Source: Thermoplasmatota archaeon (GTDB taxonomy: Archaea; Thermoplasmatota; E2; DHVEG-1). From it: 62,378 nt of DNA. A program made the position numbers and the translations under genes. The notes under the pieces are model-generated. The model saw nothing but the letters and a program-made list of their open reading frames with translations. It ran no database searches and was not told the origin of the DNA. Positions 9,024-15,775 of the stretch are shown piece after piece. Location of the stretch: positions 1-62,378 of the forward strand of contig JAUWBM010000004.1 in assembly GCA_030601705.1 (NCBI GenBank), read 5' to 3'. Position 1 is the stretch's first letter. Each line of letters begins with the position of its first letter.

Positions 9024-9649
9024 AATTCGTATCTTTGATTTCAAGTGGTATAGATTCTCCAGTTGCTACCTATCTTCTTTCAAAAAAAACAGAGAACATG
9101 CTTCTTGTTCACGGTGATGACAGACCCTTTACAGATGATAGAGAGTTAGAGAATTTTATCAGCATTGCTAGACATCTAAAGAAAAAAATTTCTGGCAGTG
9201 TTAAAACATTTATTGTACCACATGGGAACGCCCTTTCATCGTATAAAAAAAATTGTGCGAATAGGTTTACCTGTGTTTTTTGCAAACGTATGTTAGTTCG
9301 ATATGCTGAGAAAATAGCTGAAAGAGAAAATGCAGTTGCTATTATCATGGGCGACTCCTTGGGGCAGGTTGCATCACAAACGCTTCAAAACCTTCGTGTG
9401 GTAGAACAAGCAGTTTCCCTCCCCATTTTAAGACCTTTAATTGGACTTGATAAAGAAGATGTAATACGAATAGCAAAAAACATTGGCACATATGATATTT
9501 CCGTTCTACCATCAGATGGATGTACCGCTGTTCCGTCTAAACCTGCCACTAGAGCACGACTTGAAGACGTATTAACTGAGGAAAAGAAAATAGATGTAAA
9601 CAAAATTGTTGATCAGGCGATAAAAAACGCAGAGTTAATCTCCTTTTAA
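9020..9649 (+). CDS. Stand-alone ThiI-type PP-loop sulfurtransferase domain
   Basis: A 209-residue protein equal to the adenylating PP-loop domain of ThiI. SSGIDSPVA (residues 8-16) is the ATP-pyrophosphatase loop, TCVFCKRMLVRYAEKIA supplies paired cysteines, and GDSLGQVASQTLQNL is the ThiI signature. The N-terminal ferredoxin-like and THUMP tRNA-binding domains and the C-terminal rhodanese of bacterial ThiI are absent. It may thiolate tRNA (s4U8) with a separate THUMP protein or serve in thiazole sulfur transfer. It is coupled to cutA and overlaps the 3' end of the convergent trmO by 15 bp. Confidence 0.8.
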   Translation: MKFVSLISSGIDSPVATYLLSKKTENMLLVHGDDRPFTDDRELENFISIARHLKKKISGSVKTFIVPHGNALSSYKKNCANRFTCVFCKRMLVRYAEKIAERENAVAIIMGDSLGQVASQTLQNLRVVEQAVSLPILRPLIGLDKEDVIRIAKNIGTYDISVLPSDGCTAVPSKPATRARLEDVLTEEKKIDVNKIVDQAIKNAELISF

Positions 9650-10087
9650 ATCTGTTTTTTCCAGCCACCCTGAAACAGCATGTGTTTTCATGTCAAATTT
9701 TTTAACATATGGTTTTATATCCATCACTGGCGTATCATCTATGGCATCCAACCCTTTAACTTTTAGGATGTTGCCTTTTCGTTCAACTAGTTCTACAGTT
9801 GTGTGGCCTATTGGATTTGGCCGGTGTGGTGATCGTGTAGTGAACAATCCACGTGGAGAATCATCCCAAGGTGTATTTACATGGAGGGAGTATCCCGTTG
9901 ATTTGTGGAGCCAGTATAGAATATGAATATGGGTAAATCCTTCAATATCTTTCAGACCTTGTTCATATTCTTTATATATCTCTATTTCCGAAATTTCCTT
10001 TTTACACCGACGTGGTACGTCTTTAGTTATCTTATATGGTGAGTGAACAACGCCTATGATTCTAAGATCAACTGATATTTTTTTCAC
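9635..10087 (-). CDS. trmO: TrmO-like tRNA methyltransferase
   Basis: A 150-residue YaeB/TsaA-family protein. TrmO uses SAM to N6-methylate t6A37 in tRNA. Diagnostic stretches are IGVVHSPY at the start, DIEGFTHIHILYWLH, RGLFTTRSPHRPNPIGHTTVEL around residues 78-98 and GLDAIDDTPVMDIKPYV. These form the beta-barrel SAM pocket. The gene is adjacent to a radical SAM gene on the same strand (5 bp gap), so the two may be co-transcribed. Length is that of the catalytic core without the bacterial C-terminal extension. Confidence 0.9.
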   Translation of the reverse strand: MKKISVDLRIIGVVHSPYKITKDVPRRCKKEISEIEIYKEYEQGLKDIEGFTHIHILYWLHKSTGYSLHVNTPWDDSPRGLFTTRSPHRPNPIGHTTVELVERKGNILKVKGLDAIDDTPVMDIKPYVKKFDMKTHAVSGWLEKTDLKGD

Positions 10088-10092
10088 AATTT

Positions 10093-10860
10093 TTACGGCT
10101 CCAGTCTCCTTCTTTTAATAAGTTCTAGCTTATCCATGGGATCTGTCATAGGTTTTGGACTATGATAGACAGAGATTGTATTCAGTCCGATAAACTTTTT
10201 TTCTATCTCGTCCAATTCTTCCATTGGCAACGGTTTTACGTTACATGGTCGAAGAGGAGTATTAATTTGTACTTCATCTGGTTGAATCTCCCTTGCCAGT
10301 TTTGCGAGTTCATGTGCATAGTCTTTGTTTTCTCCCATAAACATTATTTGAAGATCGAATTTTCCACGGAAATCTCTTCGTAATTCTTTGATGCCCCTGA
10401 GCGTTTGTTCAAATGTTATTTCTTCTGCAGGGCGGCTTATTTTCTGGAAGAGCTCTTGATTTGGTGCATCGAGTTTTGCAACTATTATATCTAGTTTTTT
10501 AAGATCGCTTTGAACATTTTTATCATACATTAAAGAAGAATTGGTAAGTATTGCAAGTGGCAAATCTGTTAGTTCTCTAATGATTTGTATTGCTTTACTC
10601 ATGTTTTTTGCCAAGGTAGGTTCCCCCATCCCGGAGAGCGTGATTACATCAGGTGTTGTTTGATGGAGGGCATGTTGTAGATCTTTTTTGAGTTTATCTA
10701 GTGAGATAAAAGATTTTCTTTGTCTTGTAATTCTATCGGTTTCTTCTAGTTGGCAATAAATACAATCAAAAGAGCATATCTTTTTTTCTGAACAAATGAG
10801 ATCAACACCTAATGATTTCCCTAGCCTCCACGATGCAACAGGCCCGTAGATAATTTTCAT
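10093..10860 (-). CDS. Radical SAM protein (COG0731-like)
   Basis: A 255-residue radical SAM enzyme. The cluster motif CSFDCIYCQ lies near residue 26, and LSGMGEPTL is the glycine-rich SAM-binding strand. It resembles COG0731 Fe-S oxidoreductases, related to but shorter than the wybutosine enzyme TYW1. Substrate unknown; the trmO neighbour suggests tRNA modification. The ATG at 10860 is chosen over 10896 because an attaaata box lies about 28 nt upstream, fitting a leaderless transcript, and because the conserved IIYGPVASWRLG begins there. Confidence 0.75.
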   Translation of the reverse strand: MKIIYGPVASWRLGKSLGVDLICSEKKICSFDCIYCQLEETDRITRQRKSFISLDKLKKDLQHALHQTTPDVITLSGMGEPTLAKNMSKAIQIIRELTDLPLAILTNSSLMYDKNVQSDLKKLDIIVAKLDAPNQELFQKISRPAEEITFEQTLRGIKELRRDFRGKFDLQIMFMGENKDYAHELAKLAREIQPDEVQINTPLRPCNVKPLPMEELDEIEKKFIGLNTISVYHSPKPMTDPMDKLELIKRRRLEP

Positions 10861-10929
10861 GATGTTTAATAAAACCATTCTTTGGTATTTAATCATGACG
10901 TATTTGAGCTAAAAGTGCTGTTTGGGGGT

Positions 10930-10966
10930 TATTCGTGAATAGGTTTTAAGGTTATTCGCGGTGAAT
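10930..10966. promoter_or_regulatory. Two imperfect palindromes in the spacer before the RiPP locus
   Basis: TATTCGTGAATA (10930-10941) and ATTCGCGGTGAAT (10954-10966) are inverted repeats with the same arms (ATTC/GAAT), spaced 24 bp apart and each preceded by GGTT. They sit between divergent radical SAM genes and could be a regulator's operators. Protein and target are unknown. Confidence 0.35.
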
Positions 10967-11131
10967 TACTTTTATGGGAGGAATAGCTCATGAGTGAGTT
11001 TCTGTAGGCGAGTTTTCTGGAAAATTAGATACCCAATATTCCCAAAAATTTGAAAGAAAAAACGTAAATAAAGTACTGAAGCCATGTTAAATGTTTATAC
11101 TTTGACTAATCTTTGTAAAGCTACTTCCAAA

Positions 11132-11140
11132 GGTATAAAA
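11132..11140 (+). promoter_or_regulatory. TATA box of first RiPP maturase
   Basis: The sequence ggtataaaa is centred about 28 nt before the ATG at 11165. It argues that this ATG, not the one at 11084, is the start of a leaderless message. Confidence 0.6.
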
Positions 11141-11164
11141 GCATTTTGTAGTATATTATTTCAG

Positions 11165-12205
11165 ATGAAAAATAATGAAGATCTTGCCCCGGGTCTAGTG
11201 ATTTGGGAGATTACCCTGAAATGCAATCTAAGATGTCGACATTGCGGTTCATCTGCAGGAAACGCAAGACCTAATGAATTAACGACCAAAGAGGGTCTCA
11301 GATTATGTAACGACCTTGCGAGATTAGGTTTTAGGGGTGTAACTTTGTTTGGTGGTGAACCGTTTCTTCATAAGAATTGGGATATTTTAGGTAAAAAAAT
11401 TAAAGATTTGGGCATGAAACTCTCCATTGTGTCAAATGGATTTGTAAATGCAAGGAATGTACTTCCTAAGTTAGCAAGATTACATGTTGATTCTGTGCAG
11501 ATTGGTTTAGATGGAGCTTCTTCAAAAACACACGACTATATACGAGGAGTTAGCGGATCTTTTGAAAAAGCTATTGACTTTTTACGTCTATCAAAAAAAG
11601 CCGGTTTATCAACTGGAGCTATAACAACGATGAGTAAAATGAATTTTAAGGAACTGCCAGCGTTAAGGGATCTTATTATCAAGGAGGGAATTGATTGGCA
11701 AATCCAAGAAGGTGTTCCGATAGGTAGATTCCCAAAAGATAAGGTTTTATCTCAACAGGAATATTATTCTATGGGGCTTTTTATCGCTGCCACTCGGAAA
11801 AAATATTCTTTTAAAAAGATTTTGATAGGCGGATCTCATAACCTTGTTTTTCATTCACAATTTCTTCCAAATATGTCTGCTCCTATAGAATGGAAAGGTT
11901 GTTGGGCAGGAAAAAGAGTCCTAGGAGTACAAAGTGATGGCGGAGTGAAAGGTTGTCTTGCATTATCTGATGAATTCATTGAGGATAACATCAGGGACAG
12001 AAGTATTGTCGACATTTGGAATGATCCAAATTCCTTTTCGTACAATAGAAAATTTAAGAAAACTGATTTAGGGGAAAATTGTAGGGATTGCAAATATGCG
12101 GATACATGTAAAGGTGGCTGTTCGACCCGATCGAATGCATTGGCGGGTATATTCCATAACGATCCTTTCTGCTTTTATAGAATTGAACAAACATTATTTG
12201 ACTAA
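11165..12205 (+). CDS. Radical SAM/SPASM peptide maturase 1
   Basis: A 346-residue radical SAM enzyme. Cys20, Cys24 and Cys27 (CNLRCRHC) bind the catalytic 4Fe-4S cluster, and GGEP follows near residue 65. The C-terminal SPASM region has GCWAGKRV … GCLALSDEF, then CRDCKYADTCKGGCS and a last Cys in DPFC, enough ligands for two auxiliary clusters as in PqqE/anSME-type maturases. An upstream in-frame ATG (11084) would add 27 residues, but the TATA box and exact alignment of the Cys positions with paralogue 2 favour 11165. It lies just before the first precursor gene and probably modifies the peptides. A tyramine-excising splicease role is suggested by their X-Y-G motif; the chemistry is inference. 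Confidence 0.85.
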   Translation: MKNNEDLAPGLVIWEITLKCNLRCRHCGSSAGNARPNELTTKEGLRLCNDLARLGFRGVTLFGGEPFLHKNWDILGKKIKDLGMKLSIVSNGFVNARNVLPKLARLHVDSVQIGLDGASSKTHDYIRGVSGSFEKAIDFLRLSKKAGLSTGAITTMSKMNFKELPALRDLIIKEGIDWQIQEGVPIGRFPKDKVLSQQEYYSMGLFIAATRKKYSFKKILIGGSHNLVFHSQFLPNMSAPIEWKGCWAGKRVLGVQSDGGVKGCLALSDEFIEDNIRDRSIVDIWNDPNSFSYNRKFKKTDLGENCRDCKYADTCKGGCSTRSNALAGIFHNDPFCFYRIEQTLFD

Positions 12206-12262
12206 GCTAGAAATTGAAATTCATGCGAAAAGTTTTTTAACTAATATTTAATACGTGTTTTC

Positions 12263-12475
12263 ATGAAACATGCTAGCAATAATACCATGAATGAGCTGAT
12301 AAAAATAGGAAGCATGCTCGGAGTTGAAAAAGAGGATATCTACCAACTAAAAAAGAAAGCCTCGAATAAAGAAATGACGAACCTACAGATACTATTCCCG
12401 CACGATCCAACAGATTGCTACAAGGATCCTTGTGGCGGTTACTATGGTACCATAAGCATAAACGATTTTCAATAA
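12263..12475 (+). CDS. RiPP precursor peptide A
   Basis: A 70-residue peptide with a leader-like N-terminal half (LIKIGSMLGVEKEDIYQL) and a C-terminal core GGYYGTISINDFQ. The same leader pattern (IG..LG..K.DI) and core recur in four further peptides downstream. It also carries two cysteines (DCYKDPCGG) absent from the others except one leader Cys in peptide E. An internal ATG at 12287 aligns better with the starts of its siblings. It is flanked by the two maturase genes. No export signal or double-glycine cleavage site is clear, although GG precedes YYGT. Confidence 0.8.
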   Translation: MKHASNNTMNELIKIGSMLGVEKEDIYQLKKKASNKEMTNLQILFPHDPTDCYKDPCGGYYGTISINDFQ

Positions 12476-12490
12476 ACCGTAGTCCTCTCC

Positions 12491-12500
12491 TTTAAATACC
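12491..12500 (+). promoter_or_regulatory. TATA-like box of second RiPP maturase
   Basis: The element tttaaatacc lies about 31 nt before the ATG at 12526, so maturase 2 probably has its own promoter in addition to read-through from upstream. Confidence 0.45.
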
Positions 12501-12525
12501 AAAGTATAGATCGGTAATAAGGAAA

Positions 12526-13563
12526 ATGAGCCTGAAAAACACCTATGCCCCAAGCCAGGTGGTCTGGGAACTTACCTTGCAGTGTAATCTAAAATGTATT
12601 CACTGTGGTTCATCCGCCGGAAAAGCCAGGCCTAACGAACTTTCTACTGCAGAAGCTCTTAACCTCTGCAAAGACCTGGCAGAAATCGACTCTAAAGAAG
12701 TCTGCTTCATGGGAGGTGAACCATTTCTTCGAAAAGAATGGTACAGACTCGGCAGAGAGGTTAGAGATTTAGGGATGAGACTCTTAGTTATCTCAAACGG
12801 CTTCATCGGAAATGAGGACATTATTTCTAAACTTGTTAAATTGCAGCCTTATGGTGTCTCAATAAGTCTCGATGGAGCAACAGCTCAGACTCATGATCAT
12901 ATCAGGGGAGTAGAGGGGTCTTTCAAAAAAGCAATGGAATTTATCTTTTTGTCTAGGAAAGCGGATCTACCAACAGCAGTTATCACAACGGTGAACAAGT
13001 TGAATTTTAAAGAGTTACCCATGATCAAAGAGTTATTGCTTGGGAAACATGTTGCTTGGCAAATTCAAACTGCTTCCCCCGAAGGAAGATTTCCAGAGAA
13101 ATTACTGTTATCGGAAGAAGAATTCTATTCTCTTGGCCTCTTTATTGCTTCTCTCCAGACAAAATATTCTACAAAAGAACTACCCGTCGTTGGTGCACAC
13201 TGTTGTGGGTACTATTCCAGATACATACCACATGTAGGATTATCTTCTGATTGGAGAGGATGCCAAGCAGGCATATCAATTTTAAGTGTTAAAAGCAATG
13301 GCGATGTAATAGGTTGCCTTGCAACATCAGATAAGTACATCGAAGGTAACATTCGAAACAGGAGTATTATTGAAATCTGGAATAATCCAAATTCTTTTGC
13401 ATATAACAGACATTTTAAAACAACTGATTTAGGAGATAACTGTATTGATTGCAGGTATGGAGAAAAATGTAAAGGTGGCTGTATGGGTATGTCAATCGCT
13501 TTAACCGGTAAACCTCACAATGACCCCTATTGTTACTATAAAATTGAACAAAAATTGTCTTAA
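12526..13563 (+). CDS. Radical SAM/SPASM peptide maturase 2
   Basis: A 345-residue paralogue of maturase 1. The radical SAM cysteines fall at identical positions (Cys20, 24, 27; CNLKCIHC), followed by CFMGGEPF, SLDGATAQTHDHIRG and a SPASM end with GCQAGISI … GCLATSDKY, CIDCRYGEKCKGGC and DPYC. The two enzymes share most of their sequence, so they arose by duplication. Each is followed directly by precursor genes: one after maturase 1, four after maturase 2. Each may serve its own peptides or they may act in sequence. No separate peptide-recognition (RRE) protein was found beside them. Confidence 0.85.
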   Translation: MSLKNTYAPSQVVWELTLQCNLKCIHCGSSAGKARPNELSTAEALNLCKDLAEIDSKEVCFMGGEPFLRKEWYRLGREVRDLGMRLLVISNGFIGNEDIISKLVKLQPYGVSISLDGATAQTHDHIRGVEGSFKKAMEFIFLSRKADLPTAVITTVNKLNFKELPMIKELLLGKHVAWQIQTASPEGRFPEKLLLSEEEFYSLGLFIASLQTKYSTKELPVVGAHCCGYYSRYIPHVGLSSDWRGCQAGISILSVKSNGDVIGCLATSDKYIEGNIRNRSIIEIWNNPNSFAYNRHFKTTDLGDNCIDCRYGEKCKGGCMGMSIALTGKPHNDPYCYYKIEQKLS

Positions 13564-13590
13564 AATAAACAATTTATTGAAAGATAATCT

Positions 13591-13604
13591 TTTTATATAT
13601 ATTT
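13591..13604 (+). promoter_or_regulatory. TATA box of the four-gene precursor array
   Basis: The element ttttatatatattt lies about 30 nt before the ATG at 13627. A dedicated strong promoter ahead of the precursors, apart from the maturase, fits the need for excess substrate peptide. Confidence 0.55.
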
Positions 13605-13626
13605 AGACATTATAAACTGATAAAAT

Positions 13627-13806
13627 ATGATCCCAACAAAAATATTTGAAATTGGATCTATGCTTGGACTTAATGTTAAAGATATCAGGGATCTTGAGTC
13701 AAACTGGGACAAATCAGATATACCAAAGGCATCAATCGCCTTTCCATTAGATAATTATAAAGATGGCATATTCTATGGTACCATAAGTATAAACGATTTC
13801 AAATAA
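13627..13806 (+). CDS. RiPP precursor peptide B
   Basis: A 59-residue peptide. The leader half holds KIFEIGSMLGLNVKDI and the peptide ends exactly at the core GIFYGTISINDFK. It belongs to the same family as the 70-residue peptide before maturase 2 and the three peptides following. It is the first gene of an array with its own TATA box. The residue before YG is Phe here. Gene reality rests on the five-fold conservation, which rises sharply in the last ten codons. Confidence 0.8.
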   Translation: MIPTKIFEIGSMLGLNVKDIRDLESNWDKSDIPKASIAFPLDNYKDGIFYGTISINDFK

Positions 13807-13824
13807 CTAAAGAGGCATGAAGGG

Positions 13825-14034
13825 ATGGTTTCAGATAAACTATACGAGATAGGGGGGGACCTTGGCTTAAACAAAAAAGATATTGATGATGTTTTGTCAA
13901 CTAGACCAGTCAATAAAGACAATGTTGAATCTATCTCTCCAGTAGAAGTATACAAAGCGATTGGTAGATATGGCACTGTAAGCATAAACGATTTCCAAGA
14001 GGCAAGGAGACATCACGTATATGTTTCCAAATAA
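13825..14034 (+). CDS. RiPP precursor peptide C
   Basis: A 69-residue peptide with leader KLYEIGGDLGLNKKDIDDVLS and core IGRYGTVSINDFQ, followed by an 11-residue follower EARRHHVYVSK. The follower codons overlap the next gene: the next ATG (14021) lies inside them and an AAGGAG ribosome-binding site (14004-14009) is encoded by them. So the follower may exist to carry translation signals rather than to be part of the product. The residue before YG is Arg. Confidence 0.8.
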   Translation: MVSDKLYEIGGDLGLNKKDIDDVLSTRPVNKDNVESISPVEVYKAIGRYGTVSINDFQEARRHHVYVSK

Positions 14035-14230
14035 ACTTTATGAGATAGGTCAGAATCTCGGTTTAAACAAAAAAGATGTCGAAAGCGTTTTGTCTACTAC
14101 GCCAGCCAATGAACGTGATATCAAATCTATCCCTCCCACGGAAATCTATAAGGAATTCGGTAAATATGGCACCGTTAGCATACATGATTTCTCAAGAGCA
14201 AAAGGATACCGTGAATATGATTCCAAATAA
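14021..14230 (+). CDS. RiPP precursor peptide D
   Basis: A 69-residue peptide with leader KLYEIGQNLGLNKKDVESVLS, core FGKYGTVSIHDFS and an 11-residue follower RAKGYREYDSK, the same follower length as in its upstream neighbour. Its start overlaps the previous stop by 14 nt, and its own 3' end overlaps the next start by 14 nt in the same arrangement, a tandem-duplication footprint with coupled translation. The residue before YG is Lys. Confidence 0.8.
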   Translation: MFPNKLYEIGQNLGLNKKDVESVLSTTPANERDIKSIPPTEIYKEFGKYGTVSIHDFSRAKGYREYDSK

Positions 14231-14390
14231 ACTTTATGAATTAGGTCAGTGTCTCGGCTTAGATAAAAGAGATATTGACAATGTTTATTCCTCCTTGGCA
14301 ACAAAGAAAGGCGATGCTAGCTTTACCTCACCGTTAGAAGTATATAAAGATTCATGCCATTACGGTACCATAAGCATAAAAGATTTCTAA
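14217..14390 (+). CDS. RiPP precursor peptide E
   Basis: A 57-residue peptide read from the ATG at 14217, which starts the repeated MIPNKLYELG block; an upstream extension of this frame runs antisense to no signal and simply overlaps its neighbour, so it is not used. Leader: LYELGQCLGLDKRDIDNVYSS. Core: SCHYGTISIKDF, ending at the Phe with no follower, as expected for the last copy, where no downstream start has to be served. The residue before YG is His. Confidence 0.8.
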   Translation: MIPNKLYELGQCLGLDKRDIDNVYSSLATKKGDASFTSPLEVYKDSCHYGTISIKDF

Positions 14391-14455
14391 TAGATCCTTA
14401 TTTCTGGGCAGTTATTTTTCTATACTACAACAAAGATTATGTTAACTGAGTCACC

Positions 14456-15775
14456 ATGAAACTTAATTTAGGCTGCGGAGGCGTTTATAAAAAAGAGTAT
14501 CTAAACATCGATGCCTTTGATAGTACCGTCGCAGATAAAATAATGTCAGCTGTTGACCTTGACCTAAAAGACAACAGTGTCGAAGAAATCATTGCTTCTC
14601 AACTCATTGAGCATCTAGGTCTTATGAGTAGCATATACACATTAAGTGAATGCTATAGAGTTTTAGAGTCAAAAGGAACACTTATCATTGAAACTCCAGA
14701 TATTAAAACCTCGTTTAAAAAATATATAACCGGTGGTCGTGAAGATAGAAAAAACATATTACCATGGATTTATGGATTAGAGAATCCAGGTTTGCAACAC
14801 AAATTTTGCTTTCCGGACGATCTCCTTGGAGAAATCTGTAAAAACATTGGTTTTACCAATATCAAAACAGAACATATTGAACCCGATGAATATCAACCAA
14901 TCTTAAAGATGACCTGCAACAAACCAATTGACCATCAATATCCACAATTCATTACTTTTCTCAGGAAACAATTACTTCGAAAAAAAGCAGTAGATTTACA
15001 CAACCAAATACTAGGATTAGAACAAGAAAGACTAATTGATTTTTTCTCATCGAAAATGAACCAACTCGATGAAAAGGTGAACAATGTCATACTAAATGAA
15101 ATAACAATAGAAGGAGCAGTTTCCAGCCCAGAAATAACAAATATTTTTCTCGAATCCCTCCTCAAAAAAAGAGTAGTCCCTCAGAAGAGAATCGATAAAC
15201 ATCTCAAAACAATAAAGTCACTAATCAAATTAGATTTTCTCGATATCCTCTGTTACAGCATGAGAGAAATACCCGACTTGGTCGGAGAACAAAAAAGAGT
15301 ATTTCATACAATAACTGATCTAGGAAAAAGCACGGTAAAAAACCTGTTAGACGACACAAAAAAATCCACTGTTATCAAGTCCCTTTCAAAAACAAAAAAG
15401 AAATGTAGAACCTATGATACAATTGATTTTTTCTCAGAAAAAATGCTACTCAAAAAAGCAAATCGGCTCTTCCAACGTGGATCAAAGGAATTTGTTTTAC
15501 AAAGATACGACGAAGCCATTAACAACTTCAAAATTTCAATTGGTTTTTATCGAGACCAAATTCTCACCTATTGGAACCTTGGAAGACTCTACACCTTAAC
15601 CAATAATAGAAAACAATCAAAAAAGTATTACAAGAAAACCCTTGATCTCCTCAAACTACTCGACTATAACAACAAAGAAATTATCAAAAATAAAATTGAA
15701 GAAGAAGTAAGCAAACTAACTAGAGAAACACCCAAAAATCCAATCACTTCGTTGGAAAATATTGTTGATGGCTAG
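14456..15775 (+). CDS. SAM methyltransferase with C-terminal TPR
   Basis: A 439-residue protein with three parts. Residues 1-160 are a class I SAM methyltransferase: LNLGCGGVYKKEYLNIDAFD at the N-terminus is the glycine-rich SAM loop, and EIIASQLIEHL is the usual post-motif. Residues about 180-330 are helical and lysine-rich without a recognised domain. Residues about 345-410 form one to two TPR-like helical pairs (LFQRGSKEFVLQRYDEAINNF … ILTYWNLGRLYTLTNN). It begins 65 bp after the precursor array on the same strand, so it may methylate the peptides with the TPR holding a partner. This link rests on position only. Confidence 0.65.
   Translation: MKLNLGCGGVYKKEYLNIDAFDSTVADKIMSAVDLDLKDNSVEEIIASQLIEHLGLMSSIYTLSECYRVLESKGTLIIETPDIKTSFKKYITGGREDRKNILPWIYGLENPGLQHKFCFPDDLLGEICKNIGFTNIKTEHIEPDEYQPILKMTCNKPIDHQYPQFITFLRKQLLRKKAVDLHNQILGLEQERLIDFFSSKMNQLDEKVNNVILNEITIEGAVSSPEITNIFLESLLKKRVVPQKRIDKHLKTIKSLIKLDFLDILCYSMREIPDLVGEQKRVFHTITDLGKSTVKNLLDDTKKSTVIKSLSKTKKKCRTYDTIDFFSEKMLLKKANRLFQRGSKEFVLQRYDEAINNFKISIGFYRDQILTYWNLGRLYTLTNNRKQSKKYYKKTLDLLKLLDYNNKEIIKNKIEEEVSKLTRETPKNPITSLENIVDG

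Noticed and set aside
10981-11020. C/D box RNA or mini-gene before the RiPP locus
   Set aside because: GGGAGG with an ATG gives only a five-codon frame, and no C and D box pair could be placed.
11084-11164. 27-codon N-terminal extension of maturase 1
   Set aside because: A TATA box sits inside it, and the radical SAM cysteines align exactly with maturase 2 when starting at 11165.
14076-14216. N-terminal extension of precursor E
   Set aside because: It overlaps peptide D in another frame; the family-wide MxPNKLYE start lies at 14217.
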